In this document: positions 4,126 to 6,023 of the stretch, piece by piece
Layout of the letters: each line of letters begins with the position of its first letter
Numbering within the stretch: the stretch's first letter is position 1
Assembly: GCA_012841995.1 (NCBI GenBank)
Contig: DUTQ01000186.1
Coordinates: 1-6,023, forward strand
Source: Thermoanaerobacterales bacterium
GTDB taxonomy: Bacteria > Bacillota > Thermosediminibacteria > Thermosediminibacterales > Tepidanaerobacteraceae
Length of the DNA: 6,023 nucleotides
Direction of reading: 5' to 3'
The notes under the pieces: model-generated
Databases searched by the model: none
What the model saw: only the letters and a program-made list of their open reading frames with translations
What the model was told of the DNA's origin: nothing
Made by a program: the position numbers and the translations under genes

Positions 4126-6023
4126 ATGAAAAAATTTGATTGCAATACCCTAAAGCGTTTTATTTTAGTTTTTGTCTTAATATGTATTTTATCACATTCT
4201 ACAGCTTTTGCAGAAGTAAAAATACAAGGTAAAGCCCAAAAAAAGGCCCCCGGCAAGGTTATTATGTTTATCATGGATAATATTAATTATGATGATATCA
4301 CAAATTATGGCGGCAACAATCTTCAGTTTCTAGTGCAAAACGGCGCATTGGGGCTGATGAATGTAAATTCCGGTGGTTCTTTTAGGGGAGTAAACTCATA
4401 CGCAACTATAGGTGCAGGCAACTACGCAGTAAGTTCTCCGTATTCCAATTATTCAGGTGGGTATAGTGATTTATTGGGAAATGAAACTATAAACACAGTC
4501 TATTTGAGAAATACAGGCAAAAACATGTATCCTGAAAATATCGCATATACTGAAATCATAAACATGATCCGGGAAAACCAAAAATTGGACAGGCCCATAA
4601 AGGTTGGACTTCTTGGCTCACTTTTAAATGAAGGTGGTTTTAAGACAGCGTTAATAGGAAATGAAAGTACAACATTTGAAAGAATTAAAGCACATGCTGC
4701 ACTAATTACTATGAACGATGAAGGTATTACAAATTTTGGCAATGTAAGCAACAACCTCCTTAAAAAAGATCCCATGAGTCCATATGGCATTAAGACTGAT
4801 TATAATGCACTTTTTGATGCTTATACCGATGTTAAAGATAAGGCTGATTTGATAGTAATACAGTCTGGCGATACAAGTCGCTTGGATTCTTATAAGTATT
4901 ATTCAGACGAAATGTATGTAGAAGCAAAAGACAATATCTTTAAAGATGTAGATATATTTTTGGGTAATTTAATCAAAACTATAGATGAAGACTCTATTTT
5001 GCTTTTTGTGGTTCCTTTTCCACCTTCGGAAGATATTGCGATAGGCAAAAAACTTACCCCTGTAATGGCTTATGGCAAGATGTTTTCTAATAGGGTGCTT
5101 TTTTCATCTACTACAAAAAGGGATGGTATTATAACAAATACGGATATCACTGCACATATTATAGATTTTTTTGAATTGGAAAAAGAGCCTTCTATGATCG
5201 GTCATGAGCTCTCAACTATAGACAAAGACATGCCTTTGAAATTCATAAACGACACAAATACAGTATGCGCCTTCAATTATATCAATAGGCCTGCTGCAAT
5301 TCGGGTTTTTATTTTGTTTATAATTGCAACTCTTTTATTCACCATACTATTTGCAGTCTATTTTAAAAAATACTTGATCTATATGAAGCCTGTGCTTACA
5401 GGTGTAATGATAACACCAATGGCATTTCTGCTCATATCTTTATTCAATCCGACTAGTGCTACTAAATTTAATTTGCTTATGGCTTGTTTTATTACAGTTT
5501 TTGGCTTGGCTATTGCCTTTTTTTTAAAAGATAATTTAAGCATATTTACAGTGACTTTGCTTACTTCTACGCTATTAATACTAATTGATACATTTATGGG
5601 AAGCCCTCTTGCTCGGACATCCATATTGAGCTATGACCCTATCGTTGGGGCAAGATTTTATGGGATAGGCAATGAATTTATGGGGTTTTTATTAGGCTCA
5701 ACTATTATAGGAACTGCCTCGCTTATTGATAAATATCGTAAACACCATAAGCTAGTTAAACTTTTCAGTATTATACTATTGATAGTTGTTCTAGTAACTC
5801 TTGCACTGCCAAGTTTAGGGACAAATGTAGGAGGAACAATAGCAGCTTTTATAGGCTTTGGCATTTATACCATATTACTGTTTAAAGAAAAGATAACTAC
5901 AAAAGATATCACCTTTATAGGGATTTTGCTTTTTGTCATGCTTTTAGCCTTATTTATATATGATGGGATGCAGCCTGCTGAAACACAATCTCATATTGGC
6001 CAAACAAGTTCAATGGTCAAACA
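4126..6023 (+). CDS. Exported alkaline-phosphatase-superfamily-like domain fused to a polytopic membrane domain (C-terminus beyond right edge)
   Basis: An uninterrupted frame from ATG 4126 to the window end encodes 632 residues without a stop. Residues 1-29 are a signal peptide (basic start, hydrophobic core, ending STAFA before E30). Residues about 43-375 resemble an alkaline-phosphatase/sulfatase-type fold: KVIMFIMDNINYDDI (44-58, with D51 as candidate metal ligand), NSYATIGAGNYA (90-101, with T94 in the nucleophile position), QSGDTSRLD (246-254), LTPVMAYG (310-317) and NTDITAHIIDFF (338-349). The usual SDHG-type metal motif is not seen; the equivalent strand reads FVVPFPP (294-300). About eight membrane segments follow (391-411, 420-440, 446-466, 470-490, 514-534, 543-562, 567-586, 595-612), with VGARFYGIGNEFMG (507-520) at one membrane entrance. 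I recognise this as a recurring but uncharacterised clostridial protein type. A role in moving or cleaving a phosphate-linked group on an envelope polymer is inference. It has its own promoter, divergent from the steA-like operon. Confidence 0.75.
   Translation, partial: MKKFDCNTLKRFILVFVLICILSHSTAFAEVKIQGKAQKKAPGKVIMFIMDNINYDDITNYGGNNLQFLVQNGALGLMNVNSGGSFRGVNSYATIGAGNYAVSSPYSNYSGGYSDLLGNETINTVYLRNTGKNMYPENIAYTEIINMIRENQKLDRPIKVGLLGSLLNEGGFKTALIGNESTTFERIKAHAALITMNDEGITNFGNVSNNLLKKDPMSPYGIKTDYNALFDAYTDVKDKADLIVIQSGDTSRLDSYKYYSDEMYVEAKDNIFKDVDIFLGNLIKTIDEDSILLFVVPFPPSEDIAIGKKLTPVMAYGKMFSNRVLFSSTTKRDGIITNTDITAHIIDFFELEKEPSMIGHELSTIDKDMPLKFINDTNTVCAFNYINRPAAIRVFILFIIATLLFTILFAVYFKKYLIYMKPVLTGVMITPMAFLLISLFNPTSATKFNLLMACFITVFGLAIAFFLKDNLSIFTVTLLTSTLLILIDTFMGSPLARTSILSYDPIVGARFYGIGNEFMGFLLGSTIIGTASLIDKYRKHHKLVKLFSIILLIVVLVTLALPSLGTNVGGTIAAFIGFGIYTILLFKEKITTKDITFIGILLFVMLLALFIYDGMQPAETQSHIGQTSSMVK

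Noticed and set aside
4071..5864. Minus-strand open frames at 4071-4274, 4500-4790, 5379-5624 and 5658-5864
   Set aside because: They are antisense to the continuous 632-codon plus-strand gene and show no start signals or family features.
1..6023. CRISPR array, insertion sequence or phage remnant
   Set aside because: No regularly spaced repeats, transposase-like proteins, terminal inverted repeats or phage genes were seen; both strands are explained by ordinary chromosomal genes.

Overview
The window looks like the chromosome of a low-GC Gram-positive bacterium, most likely in the Clostridia. The coding DNA is AT-rich. Ribosome binding sites are strong AGGAGG types, with GTG and TTG starts beside ATG. 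The gene set (SteA-like, SteB/MctB-like, family 2 glycosyltransferase, MraY/WecA-type transferase, DUF3866) is one I associate with Clostridia and, in part, Actinobacteria. I see no mobile element, CRISPR array, rRNA or tRNA. I cannot name the species.

Layout: two divergent transcription units share a 223-base intergenic region (3903-4125). Leftward runs a tight five-gene operon: steA-like (3902-2772), steB/mctB-like (2757-1882), GT2 glycosyltransferase (1885-1187), a polytopic polyprenyl-phosphate sugar-1-phosphate transferase homologue (1212-346) and a DUF3866 gene (321 to beyond the left edge). Gaps are 14 and 24 bases and two junctions overlap (4 and up to 26 bases), so co-transcription and translational coupling are likely. 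Rightward runs one long gene (4126 to beyond the right edge). It encodes a signal peptide, an extracytoplasmic alkaline-phosphatase-superfamily-like domain and at least eight membrane segments.

How they may work together: in corynebacteria SteA and SteB form a membrane complex linked to cell separation and peptidoglycan hydrolase control. Here the same pair is followed directly by two enzymes typical of lipid-linked sugar chemistry. Divergent from them is an exported, membrane-anchored phosphatase/transferase-fold protein. My inference is an envelope module that couples division-site control to synthesis or modification of a lipid-linked glycan or other surface polymer. The individual families are recognisable. 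The joint pathway, the substrates, and the roles of DUF3866 and of the large membrane protein are not established by the sequence.
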